The notes under the pieces: generated by a model | The model's database searches: none | Told to the model about the DNA's origin: nothing | What the model saw: only the letters and a program-made list of their open reading frames with translations | Program-made: the position numbers and the translations under genes | Origin: Flavobacterium sp. WV_118_3 | GTDB taxonomy: Bacteria; Bacteroidota; Bacteroidia; Flavobacteriales; Flavobacteriaceae | Length of the DNA: 64,000 nucleotides | NCBI RefSeq assembly: GCF_039778605.1 | Contig: NZ_CP156060.1 | Span: 2,728,001-2,792,000, forward strand | Direction of reading: 5' to 3' | Shown here: one piece after another, positions 26,311 to 34,940 of the stretch | Layout of the letters: each line of letters starts with the position of its first letter | Numbering within the stretch: the stretch's first letter is position 1

Positions 26311-27582
26311 CTATTCGTATTTAGTTCGCTTAAACCACAGGTCATTTACCGACAGTCCGATATAAATTCCAAAGTAGTTTTCCTGAACCAGGTTACTACC
26401 TGTTGTTCCTTTTGTACCGTATTCAAATCCGACGTTCAGATTCGAAAGGCTTCGACCGATTGGCAGTCCAAAACCGGCATTTATACTATAATCTTTAACG
26501 GATTGATTGTTGATCACAAGCCCGGTGTTTTCATATCGGAAACCAGCTCTATACGTTACACGCTCCAAATAGCTTGTAAACGAATTAAACTTTGGTGTAA
26601 TATATCCTCCAATTACATAACGTTGGGATTTCTCGAAACCAACATTTGTAATCTGATCAAAACGATTTACAAATTCGCTTTTATCCTGAAAGGTTACTTC
26701 AGCACCAACAAACCATTGTTTTGCAATTCCAAAACCAGTTCCTAATGCATATTTAGCCGGTAATTTAAACGTAGATTGCGTGGCTTCATAGTTTACCACA
26801 TCCGATTCCAACTCTGCTCCGGTACCGGAATAGGTTATTGCTGCTACCGAACCGCTATTATCGGCTTTTAAATTGCTTTGCGGGGAATAGGTAAAACTAC
26901 TATACCAATCGTATTTTTTGTTAATTTTAGACTGATACATCAAACCGGTATTAAAGGCGACTCCACTATAACGAGCCGTATTGATTTCTCTTTTTCCAAG
27001 ATATACATCGTCCAGAAAAACAACGGATTTGGTTTCCACACGTCCAAAATTATATTGAAAATCAGCTCCGATACTTAATTTCGACGTGATTTTATATCCC
27101 AATCCTAAGAATACATTATTTACACCACCTTCACCAGTAAAACGTTTGTTCGTATTTACAATATCTCCGGTTGACAATTGCGTAGTTGTTGTTTGATCCA
27201 CCTTATATCCAACAGAGGAATATGGCATGATTCCAAACGAAACACCCGCTTTTTTAGTAATCGGAAATCCCAGTGCCAGATAATCGAATGTCGTTCTGCT
27301 TGCTGTTTCTTTTTGCGAATCCGTTTTAAAAGTCGTACTACGGTTTGTCGCTCCCACCGAAAATGTCGTTAGGCGTAAGGCCGCTAGCGATGCCGGATTT
27401 TGAAGATTCAGGTGAATACTGTCCGGAATGATCCCCAACCCTCCCATGGCTTTATTTTCATGGGTTCCGCGGTACTTTACATCTCCGATTCCATAAAATG
27501 AATACGGCGAAGCAGTACCTTCCTGCGCAAAAATTACGGAAGAAAAAAGCAAACTAGTGCCTAGAATTATCTTTTTAATCAT
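26311..27582 (-). CDS. Outer membrane beta-barrel protein upstream of lptC
   Basis: The 423-residue protein has a signal peptide ending FAQ20 and then alternating amphipathic strands ending in an aromatic-rich segment (SVNDLWFKRTKYE). AMGGLGIIPDSIHLNLQNPASLAAL near residue 45 is the N-terminal plug-like pattern seen in FadL/PorV-type barrels of Bacteroidota. No enzyme motif is visible. It overlaps the coaX stop by four bases and precedes lptC, an arrangement that ties it to envelope biogenesis. The substrate or partner is unknown. Confidence 0.85.
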   Translation of the reverse strand: MIKKIILGTSLLFSSVIFAQEGTASPYSFYGIGDVKYRGTHENKAMGGLGIIPDSIHLNLQNPASLAALRLTTFSVGATNRSTTFKTDSQKETASRTTFDYLALGFPITKKAGVSFGIMPYSSVGYKVDQTTTTQLSTGDIVNTNKRFTGEGGVNNVFLGLGYKITSKLSIGADFQYNFGRVETKSVVFLDDVYLGKREINTARYSGVAFNTGLMYQSKINKKYDWYSSFTYSPQSNLKADNSGSVAAITYSGTGAELESDVVNYEATQSTFKLPAKYALGTGFGIAKQWFVGAEVTFQDKSEFVNRFDQITNVGFEKSQRYVIGGYITPKFNSFTSYLERVTYRAGFRYENTGLVINNQSVKDYSINAGFGLPIGRSLSNLNVGFEYGTKGTTGSNLVQENYFGIYIGLSVNDLWFKRTKYE

Positions 27583-28310
27583 TTGTTGATTGTATATTGA
27601 TATAAGTGGTTCAAACTTTCCAATAGAAAATTTGGATTGGCAAATATGGTGTTTTTTACGCTTTTAGCCAAAAAATCCGTATCACCTCCTGTTAAAATTA
27701 CTGTTAAAACTTGATATTGTTGACGATAGCGTTCGATGAGCCCGTCAACTTCGCACAAAAAACCGTTTACTACACCGGAATGAATCGACTGTTTTGTAGA
27801 TCCTCCGATCAAGCCCGACGGGTTTTCAAGGGTTAATAACGGTAATTTTGCCGTATAATTATGTAAGGATTCATACCGCAACCGAAGTCCCGGCGAAATG
27901 GCACCACCGAGATAATTGTCGTCGGCATCAATAAAATCGTACGTGATACAGGTTCCGGAGTCGATGATCAGTCGGTTTTGTTTGGGAAACTGAAATACTG
28001 CGCCCGAAGCCAGTACCATTCGGTCGATACCCAATGTTTTTGGCGTTTCGTACCGATTTTGAAACGGCATTGGACTATCCGAAGTAATAACATGCACTTT
28101 TAGCTGACTTTCCAGCCATTTCAGAACCGTTTCGTCCAAAAATCCGACTCTGGAAAGCACCGCATTTTCTATTTGTGTATATTTTTCAAGGATTTTTGAG
28201 ATCCGATTTACAGCTTCCGTTTTATCAAAAGCATCCTGATCAAGCAAGCTATCTTTTTCAAATACAGCGACTTTAATCCGGGTATTCCCTATATCTATTG
28301 CTAAAAGCAT
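27579..28310 (-). CDS. coaX: Type III pantothenate kinase
   Basis: The 243-residue protein phosphorylates pantothenate, the first step of coenzyme A synthesis. Type III motifs are clear: N-terminal phosphate loop LLAIDIGNTRIKVAVFE, TLGIDRMVLASGA, IDSGTCITYDFID and GGAISPGLRLRYESLHNYTAKLP. An exact -7 box (TATCTTTG on the minus strand) lies 20 bases before the ATG. It heads the minus-strand operon running through lptC and the CNNM gene, and its promoter is divergent from that of the first tRNA-Phe. Confidence 0.95.
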   Translation of the reverse strand: MLLAIDIGNTRIKVAVFEKDSLLDQDAFDKTEAVNRISKILEKYTQIENAVLSRVGFLDETVLKWLESQLKVHVITSDSPMPFQNRYETPKTLGIDRMVLASGAVFQFPKQNRLIIDSGTCITYDFIDADDNYLGGAISPGLRLRYESLHNYTAKLPLLTLENPSGLIGGSTKQSIHSGVVNGFLCEVDGLIERYRQQYQVLTVILTGGDTDFLAKSVKNTIFANPNFLLESLNHLYQYTINK

Positions 28311-28329
28311 TATTTTTCCGATTAAAATT

Positions 28330-28337
28330 CAAAGATA
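28330..28337 (-). promoter_or_regulatory. -7 box of the coaX operon
   Basis: The plus strand reads CAAAGATA, which is TATCTTTG on the minus strand, an exact TAnnTTTG, 19 bases before the coaX start. Confidence 0.6.
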
Positions 28338-28363
28338 CAAATAGATTTTTTTTTCGAATTGTT

Positions 28364-28393
28364 TTGGATAAATAAAAAATGCCCCTATATTTG
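28364..28393 (+). promoter_or_regulatory. Promoter of tRNA-Phe copy 1
   Basis: TTG (28364-28366), 19 bases, then TATATTTG (28386-28393) is a full consensus Bacteroidota promoter. The tRNA begins 17 bases later. Confidence 0.8.
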
Positions 28394-28409
28394 CAGCCGC
28401 AATAAGGAC

Positions 28410-28482
28410 GGTGCCTTAGCTCAGTTGGTAGAGCAATGGACTGAAAATCCATGTGTCCCTGGTTCGATTCCTGGAGGCACCA
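28410..28482 (+). tRNA. tRNA-Phe (GAA), copy 1
   Basis: The 73-base sequence folds as a cloverleaf: acceptor GGTGCCT with AGGCACC, anticodon loop CTGAAAA giving anticodon GAA, T-loop TTCGATT, discriminator A. CCA is not encoded. It has its own promoter and terminator, and an identical copy lies at 31507-31579. Confidence 0.97.
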
Positions 28483-28487
28483 CTTAC

Positions 28488-28523
28488 AAAACCCTTGATA
28501 TCTTATGATTTCAAGGGTTTTTT
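28488..28523 (+). terminator. Terminator of tRNA-Phe copy 1
   Basis: AAAACCCTTGA pairs with TCAAGGGTTTT across a 12-base loop and is followed by T. The same hairpin follows the second copy. Confidence 0.8.
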
Positions 28524-28553
28524 GTTTAGTTTTGTTATTCACTTTACACTGCA

Positions 28554-28970
28554 ATGACTCCTAACAACCAACCCGACGATCCAAAGTTGACCGCTAGTTT
28601 ATTTTCAAAAGAAATGCAGGCATTTGGTTATCAACTTGATTTTAGTCTTCAAAGTTTAGAATCAGAAATCGATCGTATTTTAGAAACTTTCCCTCTCAAC
28701 TCCGAAGACGCAAAATGTGATCTTGAAGCAAAATTAACCGCATATATCGGCGAGGCTATGTGTCAAAACCTAAATGGTTTTTGGAGCGGAGTATTTTACA
28801 GCCATAAAAGTCGGATCGGAAACAACTATTATTTTTGCAAAATAACTATTGGCAAACATGATTTTTACCCGGAGCATTTTATAGGTTATTATATATGCAA
28901 TGGAAAAAATAGTACCGGAACGTTCCAAAACTATTTTACCAAGACGCTTGCCGAATGGCGTCTAACATAA
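28554..28970 (+). CDS. Unknown 138-residue soluble protein
   Basis: I do not recognise this gene. The protein has no signal peptide or membrane helix. The N-terminal half is acidic and helical (QLDFSLQSLESEIDRILETFPLNSED); the C-terminal half is richer in aromatics (FYSHKSRIGNNYYFCKITIG, FIGYYICNGKNSTGTFQNYF). Size and composition resemble small immunity or effector-adapter proteins, but that is only an impression. It lies alone between tRNA-Phe copy 1 and the GH92 gene, 30 bases after the tRNA terminator, with no clear promoter of its own. Confidence 0.65.
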   Translation: MTPNNQPDDPKLTASLFSKEMQAFGYQLDFSLQSLESEIDRILETFPLNSEDAKCDLEAKLTAYIGEAMCQNLNGFWSGVFYSHKSRIGNNYYFCKITIGKHDFYPEHFIGYYICNGKNSTGTFQNYFTKTLAEWRLT

Positions 28971-29053
28971 AACAAATTAAAACCACTCAATTCGAGTGTG
29001 TTCTTTTTATTTTACGGCTATTTATTTTCAACTTTCTGAAAACGAAAATAAAG

Positions 29054-29061
29054 TATCTTTG
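29054..29061 (+). promoter_or_regulatory. -7 box of the GH92 gene
   Basis: TATCTTTG matches TAnnTTTG exactly and lies 28 bases before the ATG at 29090. Confidence 0.5.
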
Positions 29062-29089
29062 AGCTATCATTTTTGTTATTAGATCGCTC

Positions 29090-31381
29090 ATGTCTACAAA
29101 ACTATCCCTTTTCTTTTTGCTGGTTACCGCCGTTTGCTTTAGTCAGAAACGCGTTGCCGGACCAGCCGATATTGTCAACCCGATGATCGGTACTCATAAA
29201 ATGGGGCATACCTTTCCCGGCGCTACTACTCCGTTCGGAATGGTACAATTAAGCCCCGAAACCAATTACACCTCTATGTTTGTCGACGGCAAATACAATC
29301 CGGATGCTTATAAATACTGTGCCGGATACCAATATGACGATAAAACGATTTTCGGATTTAGCCACACCCATTTTAGCGGAACCGGTCATGCCGATTTAGG
29401 CGATTTCCTGATTATGCCTACCACCGGAAAACTCGATTTAAATCCCGGAAAAGCCAGCGAACCCGGAAGCGGTTATTTTTCGAATTTCTCCCATGAAAAC
29501 GAATTTGCCAAACCCGGCTACTATATGGTCAAACTTGATCGTTATAACATCAAAGCCGAATTAACCGCCAGCGATCGCGTCGGATTCCATCAATATACCT
29601 TTCCGAAATCGGAATCCGCACATATTATATTAGACCTCGTTTATAATATTTACAATTACGATGACAAAAATGTCTGGACGTTTATTCGCGTGGAAAACGA
29701 TTCGACCGTAACCGGCTACCGCCAAACCCATGGTTGGGGACGAACCCGAACGGTATACTTCGCCATGCAGTTTTCGAAACCGTTCCTATCTTACGGTCAT
29801 AAAAAATACGACAACAGCCCATACAATGGCTTTTACCGTCGTTTTAATGAAGAAGAAAACTTCCCGGAAATGGCCGGTAAAAACATCCGTGCGTATTTTA
29901 ACTTTAAAACCGAGGAAAACGAAAAGATTCAGGTAAAATTCGCCTTATCACCGGTGAGTACCGAAGGCGCGCTGTTAAATTTAAAAACCGAAATTCCGCA
30001 TTGGGATTTCCAGAGAACCCGACACGAAACACGCGATAAATGGAATAAAGAACTATCCAAAATCACCATCGAAACCCAAAAACCGGAAGACGAAGAAACC
30101 TTCTATACCGCCTTATACCACACCATGCTTGGCCCAATTGTGTATGAAGATGTCGACGGAAAATACAAAGGACTGGATCAGAACGTACACGAATCAGACG
30201 GATTCACCAATTATACCGTTTTCTCGCTTTGGGATACATACCGCGCGTTACATCCGCTGTTTAATCTGATCCAACCCAAACGGAATAACGACATGATCAA
30301 ATCCATGTTGGCACACCACGATCAAAGCGTTCATAAAATGCTACCCGTTTGGAGTCATTACGCCAACGAAAACTGGTGTATGATTGGGTATCATTCGATC
30401 TCCGTAATTGCCGACGCCATTGCCAAAAACACCACCGATGTCGACCTTAACCGCGCACTTACCGCCGGAAAAAATACGTCGACCGTTCCCTATTTCGACG
30501 GATTGGATAGTTATATGCGCCTGGGTTATGTTCCGGAAGATAAAAGTGGTAATTCCGTTTCGAAAACTCTGGAATTTGCCTACGATGACTGGTGTATCGC
30601 ACAGATTGCCAAAAAAGCCAATAATACGACCGTTTATCAGGAATATCTGAAGCGTTCTGAAAATTACCAAAATGTGTACGATCCGTCGACCCGTTATATA
30701 CGTCCGAAGTTAAACAATGGAAAATGGAAAGAACCTTTCGATCCACTAGACACCCACGGACAAGGTTTTATCGAAGGAAATGCGTTAAACTACGGTTTTT
30801 ATGTTCCGCATAATATTGATCACATGATCGAAATGATGGGTGGTAAAAACAAATTTGCCGCACAGCTTGATCAGGTATTTTCGATCAAACTGGATGATAA
30901 ATATATTGAGAAAAACGAAGATATTACCCGCGACGGTATCATCGGCGCCTATGTACACGGTAACGAACCGGGGCATCATATCCCCTATTTATACAATTGG
31001 ACCGGTAAGCCCTGGAAAACACAAGAGCGCGTTCGTATGATTATGGATACGATGTATTCCAATTCGATTGATGGTTTGTGCGGAAACGACGACGCTGGTC
31101 AGATGAGTGCCTGGTATGTCTTTAGCGCGCTTGGTTTTTATCCGGTGCTTCCGGGATCGGATCAATATGCCATCGGAAGTCCGCTGCTTAAAGCCGCTAC
31201 CTTGCATTTTGAAAACGGCAAATCGCTAAAAATAAAAACGGTCAATCAAGGACCAAAAAATGTATATGTACAGAAAATCACCTTAAACAATAAAGAAATC
31301 GATCGCGATTATCTGTTACATGGCGAGCTTTACGACAATGCCGAGTTAACTTTTTATTTAAGTAACAAGCCAAAACGGTAA
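29090..31381 (+). CDS. GH92 family alpha-1,2-mannosidase, exported
   Basis: The 763-residue enzyme has a signal peptide (to about FSQ18) and the two-domain GH92 layout. An N-terminal beta-sandwich starts VNPMIGTHKMGHTFPGATTPFGMVQLSP. A C-terminal alpha/alpha toroid carries FSLWDTYRALHPL, the signature GNEPGHHIPYLYNWTGKPW, and GNDDAGQMSAWYVFSALGFYP. GH92 enzymes are Ca2+-dependent exo-mannosidases that trim alpha-linked mannose from glycans; the linkage named is the commonest activity and is not proven here. It stands without SusC/SusD partners between two tRNA-Phe genes. Confidence 0.95.
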   Translation: MSTKLSLFFLLVTAVCFSQKRVAGPADIVNPMIGTHKMGHTFPGATTPFGMVQLSPETNYTSMFVDGKYNPDAYKYCAGYQYDDKTIFGFSHTHFSGTGHADLGDFLIMPTTGKLDLNPGKASEPGSGYFSNFSHENEFAKPGYYMVKLDRYNIKAELTASDRVGFHQYTFPKSESAHIILDLVYNIYNYDDKNVWTFIRVENDSTVTGYRQTHGWGRTRTVYFAMQFSKPFLSYGHKKYDNSPYNGFYRRFNEEENFPEMAGKNIRAYFNFKTEENEKIQVKFALSPVSTEGALLNLKTEIPHWDFQRTRHETRDKWNKELSKITIETQKPEDEETFYTALYHTMLGPIVYEDVDGKYKGLDQNVHESDGFTNYTVFSLWDTYRALHPLFNLIQPKRNNDMIKSMLAHHDQSVHKMLPVWSHYANENWCMIGYHSISVIADAIAKNTTDVDLNRALTAGKNTSTVPYFDGLDSYMRLGYVPEDKSGNSVSKTLEFAYDDWCIAQIAKKANNTTVYQEYLKRSENYQNVYDPSTRYIRPKLNNGKWKEPFDPLDTHGQGFIEGNALNYGFYVPHNIDHMIEMMGGKNKFAAQLDQVFSIKLDDKYIEKNEDITRDGIIGAYVHGNEPGHHIPYLYNWTGKPWKTQERVRMIMDTMYSNSIDGLCGNDDAGQMSAWYVFSALGFYPVLPGSDQYAIGSPLLKAATLHFENGKSLKIKTVNQGPKNVYVQKITLNNKEIDRDYLLHGELYDNAELTFYLSNKPKR

Positions 31382-31460
31382 TCCAAAAAAACATTTAAGA
31401 AAATAATTCCTTAACATTGAGTCAGTTACAAAAACACCCTCTTTTTTCCATAAAAAAGTG

Positions 31461-31490
31461 TTGGAAAACCGAAAAATGATTCTATATTTG
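31461..31490 (+). promoter_or_regulatory. Promoter of tRNA-Phe copy 2
   Basis: TTG (31461-31463), 19 bases, then TATATTTG (31483-31490), the same geometry as copy 1 although the 19-base spacer differs. Confidence 0.8.
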
Positions 31491-31506
31491 CAACCGCAAT
31501 AAGGAC

Positions 31507-31579
31507 GGTGCCTTAGCTCAGTTGGTAGAGCAATGGACTGAAAATCCATGTGTCCCTGGTTCGATTCCTGGAGGCACCA
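31507..31579 (+). tRNA. tRNA-Phe (GAA), copy 2
   Basis: The 73 bases are identical to the copy at 28410-28482, with anticodon GAA and no encoded CCA. Confidence 0.97.
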
Positions 31580-31582
31580 CAA

Positions 31583-31616
31583 AAAACCCTTGATCTCTTA
31601 CGATTTCAAGGGTTTT
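31583..31616 (+). terminator. Terminator of tRNA-Phe copy 2
   Basis: AAAACCCTTGA (31583-31593) pairs with TCAAGGGTTTT (31606-31616), followed by a T-rich stretch. Confidence 0.75.
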
Positions 31617-31799
31617 CCTTTTTTAGTCCTAATAGGAACTATTCTTTTTTCCATAAATCACTTTTCTACAGCTACAAATCAAGCGTCAATCGTATCGATT
31701 GAAATAAATTCAAAATATTTTTACTTTTTTACTGCAACCCTTATCGTTTTTTCACTCTTATAATAAAATTAAACTATATTAACCTAATTTATTTTTATT

Positions 31800-32807
31800 A
31801 TGAAAAAAATACTACTTGTTCTAACTCTGGCCACCGCGTTATTACAAATTTCCTGTAGTGAAGACCTGATTTCGAATTCCAATGCAACCGCGACAAACTC
31901 GGCCGATGTTTATGTTGCCGGTCAAAAGAATAATCAGGCGTGTTATTGGAAAAACAACCAACCTGTTTTTTTGGATTCCAATGGTTTTACCGCTCCAACC
32001 GCAAGCAAAATAATCGTATCCAATAACGATGTCTATGTTTTAGGAATTGGAATCGGAGCGACAACAACGGCATTGGAAACCGTTCCGATGTTTTGGAAAA
32101 ACGGAGTGCTTACCAATCTAAAAGCTGCTTTAAGCACCGATGAGGAACAAGTAATGACCATTACCGATATGGAAGTCGTTGGAAACGATGTTTACTTGGT
32201 GGGTTATACCAAAAAACCGATTATTACTTTCGATGATTATACACTTGCTTATTGGAAAAACGGTGTTAAAACTACCGTTCGTAACTATGGTCACTATGTT
32301 CAGAATCTTCCACAAATTAAAATACAAAACAACACGGTTTATATCACGGCTTCCGCGAATGGAAACGAAACACTTAACGGCTATTATGCCAACAGTATTT
32401 TTAACGAAATTCCAAATTCGATTCTAAATGGTTTGGCTTCGAATGGCTCCGAAATGTTTGTATACGGAACCTTGAATAATGCCGGTTATTATAAAAATAC
32501 CAACACCAATGCGGAAACATCACTTCCGGCACCGATCAACGGAATTACAAAAATGCAGTTTACCACGGACCTATATCTTACCAATGGTTCGAATACGATT
32601 TACAAAAACGGTGTTTCATTCGATAACAGTCAGCCGGAATTGGGCGGTATTATCGATTTTAAAATTCAAAACAGTGGTGCCTACAAAATAACACAGGTAG
32701 CCGTTGGAGATGGTTATACCAGTCATTTGGTTGTTAATGGTGTTGAAGCCATGCACATCAATGATTCCGATGGTACCTTTATGTCGGTTTTTGTAGTTCA
32801 GAATTAA
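31800..32807 (+). CDS. Lipoprotein with six propeller-like repeats
   Basis: The 335-residue protein has a lipoprotein signal (lipobox LQISC). The rest shows about six repeats of 40-55 residues built on a strand like VYVAGxxxxxxxYWKNGxx: VYVAGQKNNQACYWKNNQ, VYVLG...MFWKNG, VYLVGYTKKP...AYWKNGVK, VYITASANG...YYANS, MFVYGTLNNAGYYKN and LYLTNGSNTIYKNGV. Six such units suggest a six-bladed beta-propeller. It stands three bases before the sigma factor gene and is probably a surface or periplasmic sensor or effector of that unit. No enzymatic motif is seen. Confidence 0.8.
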   Translation: MKKILLVLTLATALLQISCSEDLISNSNATATNSADVYVAGQKNNQACYWKNNQPVFLDSNGFTAPTASKIIVSNNDVYVLGIGIGATTTALETVPMFWKNGVLTNLKAALSTDEEQVMTITDMEVVGNDVYLVGYTKKPIITFDDYTLAYWKNGVKTTVRNYGHYVQNLPQIKIQNNTVYITASANGNETLNGYYANSIFNEIPNSILNGLASNGSEMFVYGTLNNAGYYKNTNTNAETSLPAPINGITKMQFTTDLYLTNGSNTIYKNGVSFDNSQPELGGIIDFKIQNSGAYKITQVAVGDGYTSHLVVNGVEAMHINDSDGTFMSVFVVQN

Positions 32808-32810
32808 ACG

Positions 32811-33911
32811 ATGGCAACCTTTAACTGGAACGAAATTTATAGCAAGACATCCCCAAAATTACTGGGGATTTGTCGCAGGTACATCAAAGATCTGGCCACG
32901 GCCGAAGATATTATTCAGGATTCTTTTATCGTGGCGATCCAAAAGGAAAACACGCTAAAAGACGCCAACGCTATAAATGGCTGGTTAAGCCGAATTGTGA
33001 TCAACATGGCTATCCATCATTTAAAAGAAACCAAAAAGATAAACTTCTCAACCGACCAAAACTGCGAAATTGCTGATACCACTACTCTTATGAACACCGC
33101 AGAAATAGATTCAAAAAGCATACTTCTGAGTTCCGATTTGGAAAAGAACGATATATTGGAAGCAATCGACCAATTGCCGGAACACCACAAATCGGTTTTT
33201 AACCTCTATGTAATCGACCAGTTTTCGCATGTTGAAATCAGTAAAATACTCAACATCTCAACCGGGACTTCAAAATCGCATTTGTTCCGGGCCCGGAAAG
33301 CCATTCAAGCCTTTTTACTTGAAAAAATTCAGGAGAAACCGGTTGATCAAAAGAAAAAACGCCGCATTGCTTTTTTACTTTTCTTAGGGTTCGGAAATCA
33401 AATGTTTGCCAACTATTATCGAAAACCGTTCCAGGATTTTGAAATACAACCACAGAAAAAATTAGAAGTACATTCGGAGAAGTTGCCATTTCCAAAGGAT
33501 TTTATCGGTTTAACCCAAACTACTTTTGCCGTAAAAACGATCGCAGCAAGCTTAGTTTTGATCAGCATACTCAGCGTTTTGATGTATACCTACGTATTTC
33601 ATTATAACGTTATTCCGGAGCAAAAAACACCGGAATTGCATCCAAAACCGATAACAAATATAATTATCAGTCAACCGCTTATAAACACGAACGATTCCGT
33701 AAAAACCAAAACGATTACTCGTCCAAATCCGAATAAAAAAGCAACAGTTACCACACCGGAAAAAGCAACGGTTTTACAAAACAATACCTCAAAAACAACT
33801 GCAAATTCAATTGTTACCACACTAAAAGATTCAATACAGGAAGAACCTCAGAAAGTAGTTGTCATTAAAAAGCAAATTGTAAAAAAAGACACTATTTATG
33901 TTACGCGATAA
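32811..33911 (+). CDS. ECF sigma factor with a C-terminal membrane anchor
   Basis: The 366-residue protein begins as a normal ECF sigma-70 factor. Region 2 lies at about 10-75 (LLGICRRYIKDLATAEDIIQ, DSFIVAIQ) and region 4 at about 115-168 (QLPEHHKSVFNLYVIDQ, HVEISKILNISTGTSKSHLF). About 200 residues follow that such factors lack: a basic linker, a membrane helix at 242-264 (TIAASLVLISILSVLMYTYVF), and a Thr/Lys/Pro-rich tail of about 100 residues predicted to be periplasmic. It lies three bases after the lipoprotein gene and overlaps the barrel gene by 14 bases. The tail may replace a separate anti-sigma factor. A fused sigma/anti-sigma gene is the other reading. Confidence 0.88.
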   Translation: MATFNWNEIYSKTSPKLLGICRRYIKDLATAEDIIQDSFIVAIQKENTLKDANAINGWLSRIVINMAIHHLKETKKINFSTDQNCEIADTTTLMNTAEIDSKSILLSSDLEKNDILEAIDQLPEHHKSVFNLYVIDQFSHVEISKILNISTGTSKSHLFRARKAIQAFLLEKIQEKPVDQKKKRRIAFLLFLGFGNQMFANYYRKPFQDFEIQPQKKLEVHSEKLPFPKDFIGLTQTTFAVKTIAASLVLISILSVLMYTYVFHYNVIPEQKTPELHPKPITNIIISQPLINTNDSVKTKTITRPNPNKKATVTTPEKATVLQNNTSKTTANSIVTTLKDSIQEEPQKVVVIKKQIVKKDTIYVTR

Positions 33912-34803
33912 ACTCCTATTCTTTTTTTTAGCTTTTACCGGTTTTGCTTTTTCCCAGGAAAAAAAGACCGACACGGTTTTTGTGTATGAAGAAGTCATCG
34001 TATACGACACGGTTTTTGTCGAAAAACCTTTTACCAAAATTGACAAGGCAGTTTTTACTTCCGAAACCGATAAAAAAGATAAACTGGAATTAATTCAAAA
34101 CGGAAAAAAATTCGAGGTCGCAATTGACACACTTGTTCTGGTGACCGATAAAAAAAGGATCGAAAAACAGCAAGCTCAAAGTTGGTTTTTTGGCGGAAAA
34201 CTACATTTGGGTATCGCCCGAAATAGTCTTTTTAAAGAAATGAATGCGCCAAACACCGTCGGCCTTGGGCTTGGAATCTGGACCCGGAAAGCACTTTTTA
34301 ATTCCGATTTTTCTGTCGGAATAGGATTTGACGCCTTTTACTGGATAGGTTCGTTTTCGTTTGATGCCACACAAAATGAAAGTGTTCTTAATGGCTATTA
34401 TTTTACAAACAACAAGCAGCCAAAGCTTTTTAAAACGATTGATTGTACAAATTTCAAATTACAACTACCCATCCAATTGTACTACAATATCAACAAATTC
34501 ACACCCTCCGTAGGAGCTTTTGCCAGTACTTCGAACTATAAATCGCAATTTATCGGTTCGTCCGGAAACCTCCCGCTAACCTTTGATGAAATACAGGATT
34601 TTAAAGCCGAAGCACTCCAAATCGGTTACCTTATCGAACTGCATTATTCGCTATCAAAACATATTTCGGTGGCGCTACATTTTAGCTCCGGAAAATCGAA
34701 CAATTTGTTTTTTAGTAAGCGTGACGACAAAAATCAATTCTTTAAAACTAAAAATGCGTTTACCGAAAATAATTTCTTGATACAACTCCTGTACACTTTA
34801 TAA
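33898..34803 (+). CDS. Outer membrane beta-barrel protein of the sigma factor unit
   Basis: The 301-residue protein has a signal peptide ending FSQ20. A short periplasmic region carries repeated DTVFVxE motifs (KKTDTVFVYEEVIVYDTVFVEK region), and a barrel domain of alternating strands runs to a C-terminal aromatic strand (NNFLIQLLYTL). The DTVFV motif resembles the last residues of the sigma factor tail (KKDTIYVTR). That could mean a shared interaction strand or a remnant of the frame overlap region. The gene overlaps the sigma factor gene by 14 bases in another frame. No family name is offered. Confidence 0.8.
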   Translation: MLRDKLLFFFLAFTGFAFSQEKKTDTVFVYEEVIVYDTVFVEKPFTKIDKAVFTSETDKKDKLELIQNGKKFEVAIDTLVLVTDKKRIEKQQAQSWFFGGKLHLGIARNSLFKEMNAPNTVGLGLGIWTRKALFNSDFSVGIGFDAFYWIGSFSFDATQNESVLNGYYFTNNKQPKLFKTIDCTNFKLQLPIQLYYNINKFTPSVGAFASTSNYKSQFIGSSGNLPLTFDEIQDFKAEALQIGYLIELHYSLSKHISVALHFSSGKSNNLFFSKRDDKNQFFKTKNAFTENNFLIQLLYTL

Positions 34804-34940
34804 AACACATTGCCGGATCGCAAAAAACGCCTTTATTTCCGCTTCGGCAAAAAGTAACTAAAACAGGTGTTTCTACTGTAAAATCCTACCTTCATAGCGC
34901 CTAATTTTAACTTCATAACCAAGACAACCTACATCTTATT

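Larger units (their letters stand above)
28386..28523 (+). repeat. Direct repeat with tRNA-Phe, left copy
   Basis: This stretch (the -7 box, the leader, the whole tRNA and its terminator) recurs at 31483-31616 with only scattered changes outside the tRNA. The -33 side is conserved only at the TTG. The two copies are about 3.1 kb apart. Confidence 0.85.
31483..31616 (+). repeat. Direct repeat with tRNA-Phe, right copy
   Basis: This is the second copy of the unit at 28386-28523, with the tRNA identical and the leader and terminator nearly so. A three-base shorter gap separates tRNA and terminator stem. Confidence 0.85.

Noticed and set aside
26089..26745. 218-codon open frame on the plus strand across lptC and the barrel gene
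   Set aside because: It spans two convincing minus-strand genes and their junction, has no recognisable protein features and no promoter.
28273..28554. 93-codon minus-strand frame over tRNA-Phe copy 1, with a like frame at copy 2
   Set aside because: The similar translations of the two frames come from the identical tRNA sequence, not from a protein family.
31548..31763. 71-codon open frame beginning inside tRNA-Phe copy 2
   Set aside because: It starts within the tRNA and runs through its terminator; no start signal or protein features.
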